NCBI GenBank assembly: GCA_013202335.1
Contig: JABMQR010000299.1
Coordinates: 1 to 13,963 of the forward strand
DNA: 13,963 nt
DNA from: Bacteroidota bacterium
Lineage (GTDB): Bacteria; Spirochaetota; Spirochaetia; JABMQR01
Reading direction: 5' to 3'
The notes under the pieces were generated by a model. The model did no database searches and was not told the DNA's origin. It was given only the letters and a program-made list of their open reading frames with translations. The stretch's first letter is position 1. Every line of letters begins with the position of its first letter. Below are positions 13,944 to 13,963 of the stretch, piece after piece. The position numbers were made by a program, and so were the translations under genes.

Positions 13944-13963
13944 TTCAGAAAACTTCACTAATA

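Noticed and set aside
1..13963. CRISPR array, tRNA/rRNA genes, insertion sequences or phage genes
   Set aside because: No regularly spaced repeats, cloverleaf sequences, transposase-like frames or terminal inverted repeats were found on reading both strands.

Overview
The window looks like chromosomal DNA of a free-living bacterium with modest GC content. The class II xylose isomerase and the protein sequences overall suggest Spirochaetota or perhaps a clostridial lineage. That is an impression from reading, not a search, and I hold it at low confidence. Some genes carry clear Shine-Dalgarno (SD) sequences. At least three others appear to be transcribed from promoters that place the start codon at or next to the transcription start (leaderless mRNAs).

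Layout. (1) Positions 2-103: the 3' end of a DNA-3-methyladenine glycosylase I gene (tag), convergent with (2) an AraC-family regulator on the minus strand. The regulator is divergent from (3) a xylose catabolic unit, xylB-xylA, which ends in a strong terminator at 4075-4099. Two 20-bp-spaced direct-repeat half-sites lie between the regulator and xylB, just upstream of a possible xylB -35 box. (4) Positions 4123-5580: a regulator of about 349 aa with a C-terminal ArsR-type winged helix. It is divergent from a small basic protein of 77 aa built on heptad repeats. Two near-palindromic operators and two facing promoters fill the gap. (5) Positions 5599-7115: a minus-strand pair, a ROK-family sugar kinase followed by a GmhA-like SIS phosphosugar isomerase with a TTG start. 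(6) Positions 7373-13891: a complete tryptophan operon, trpE-trpGD-trpCF-trpB-trpA, with two gene fusions, tight junctions and a terminator.

How it works together. XylA isomerises xylose to xylulose and XylB phosphorylates it; the AraC-type protein is the likely sugar-responsive activator. The trp operon supplies every enzyme from chorismate to tryptophan. It probably has no transcribed leader, so classical attenuation or T-box control seems excluded. Instead an 18-bp perfect inverted repeat overlaps the -10 box and ends one base before the trpE start codon, which points to repressor control. TrpE also keeps the LLES motif used for feedback inhibition by tryptophan.

The least explained part is 4123-5580, the regulator/small-protein pair with twin operators. 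I do not recognise a described system there. The trp control region and the recurring leaderless start architecture are the other points worth testing. No RNA genes, CRISPR arrays, insertion sequences or phage genes were seen.
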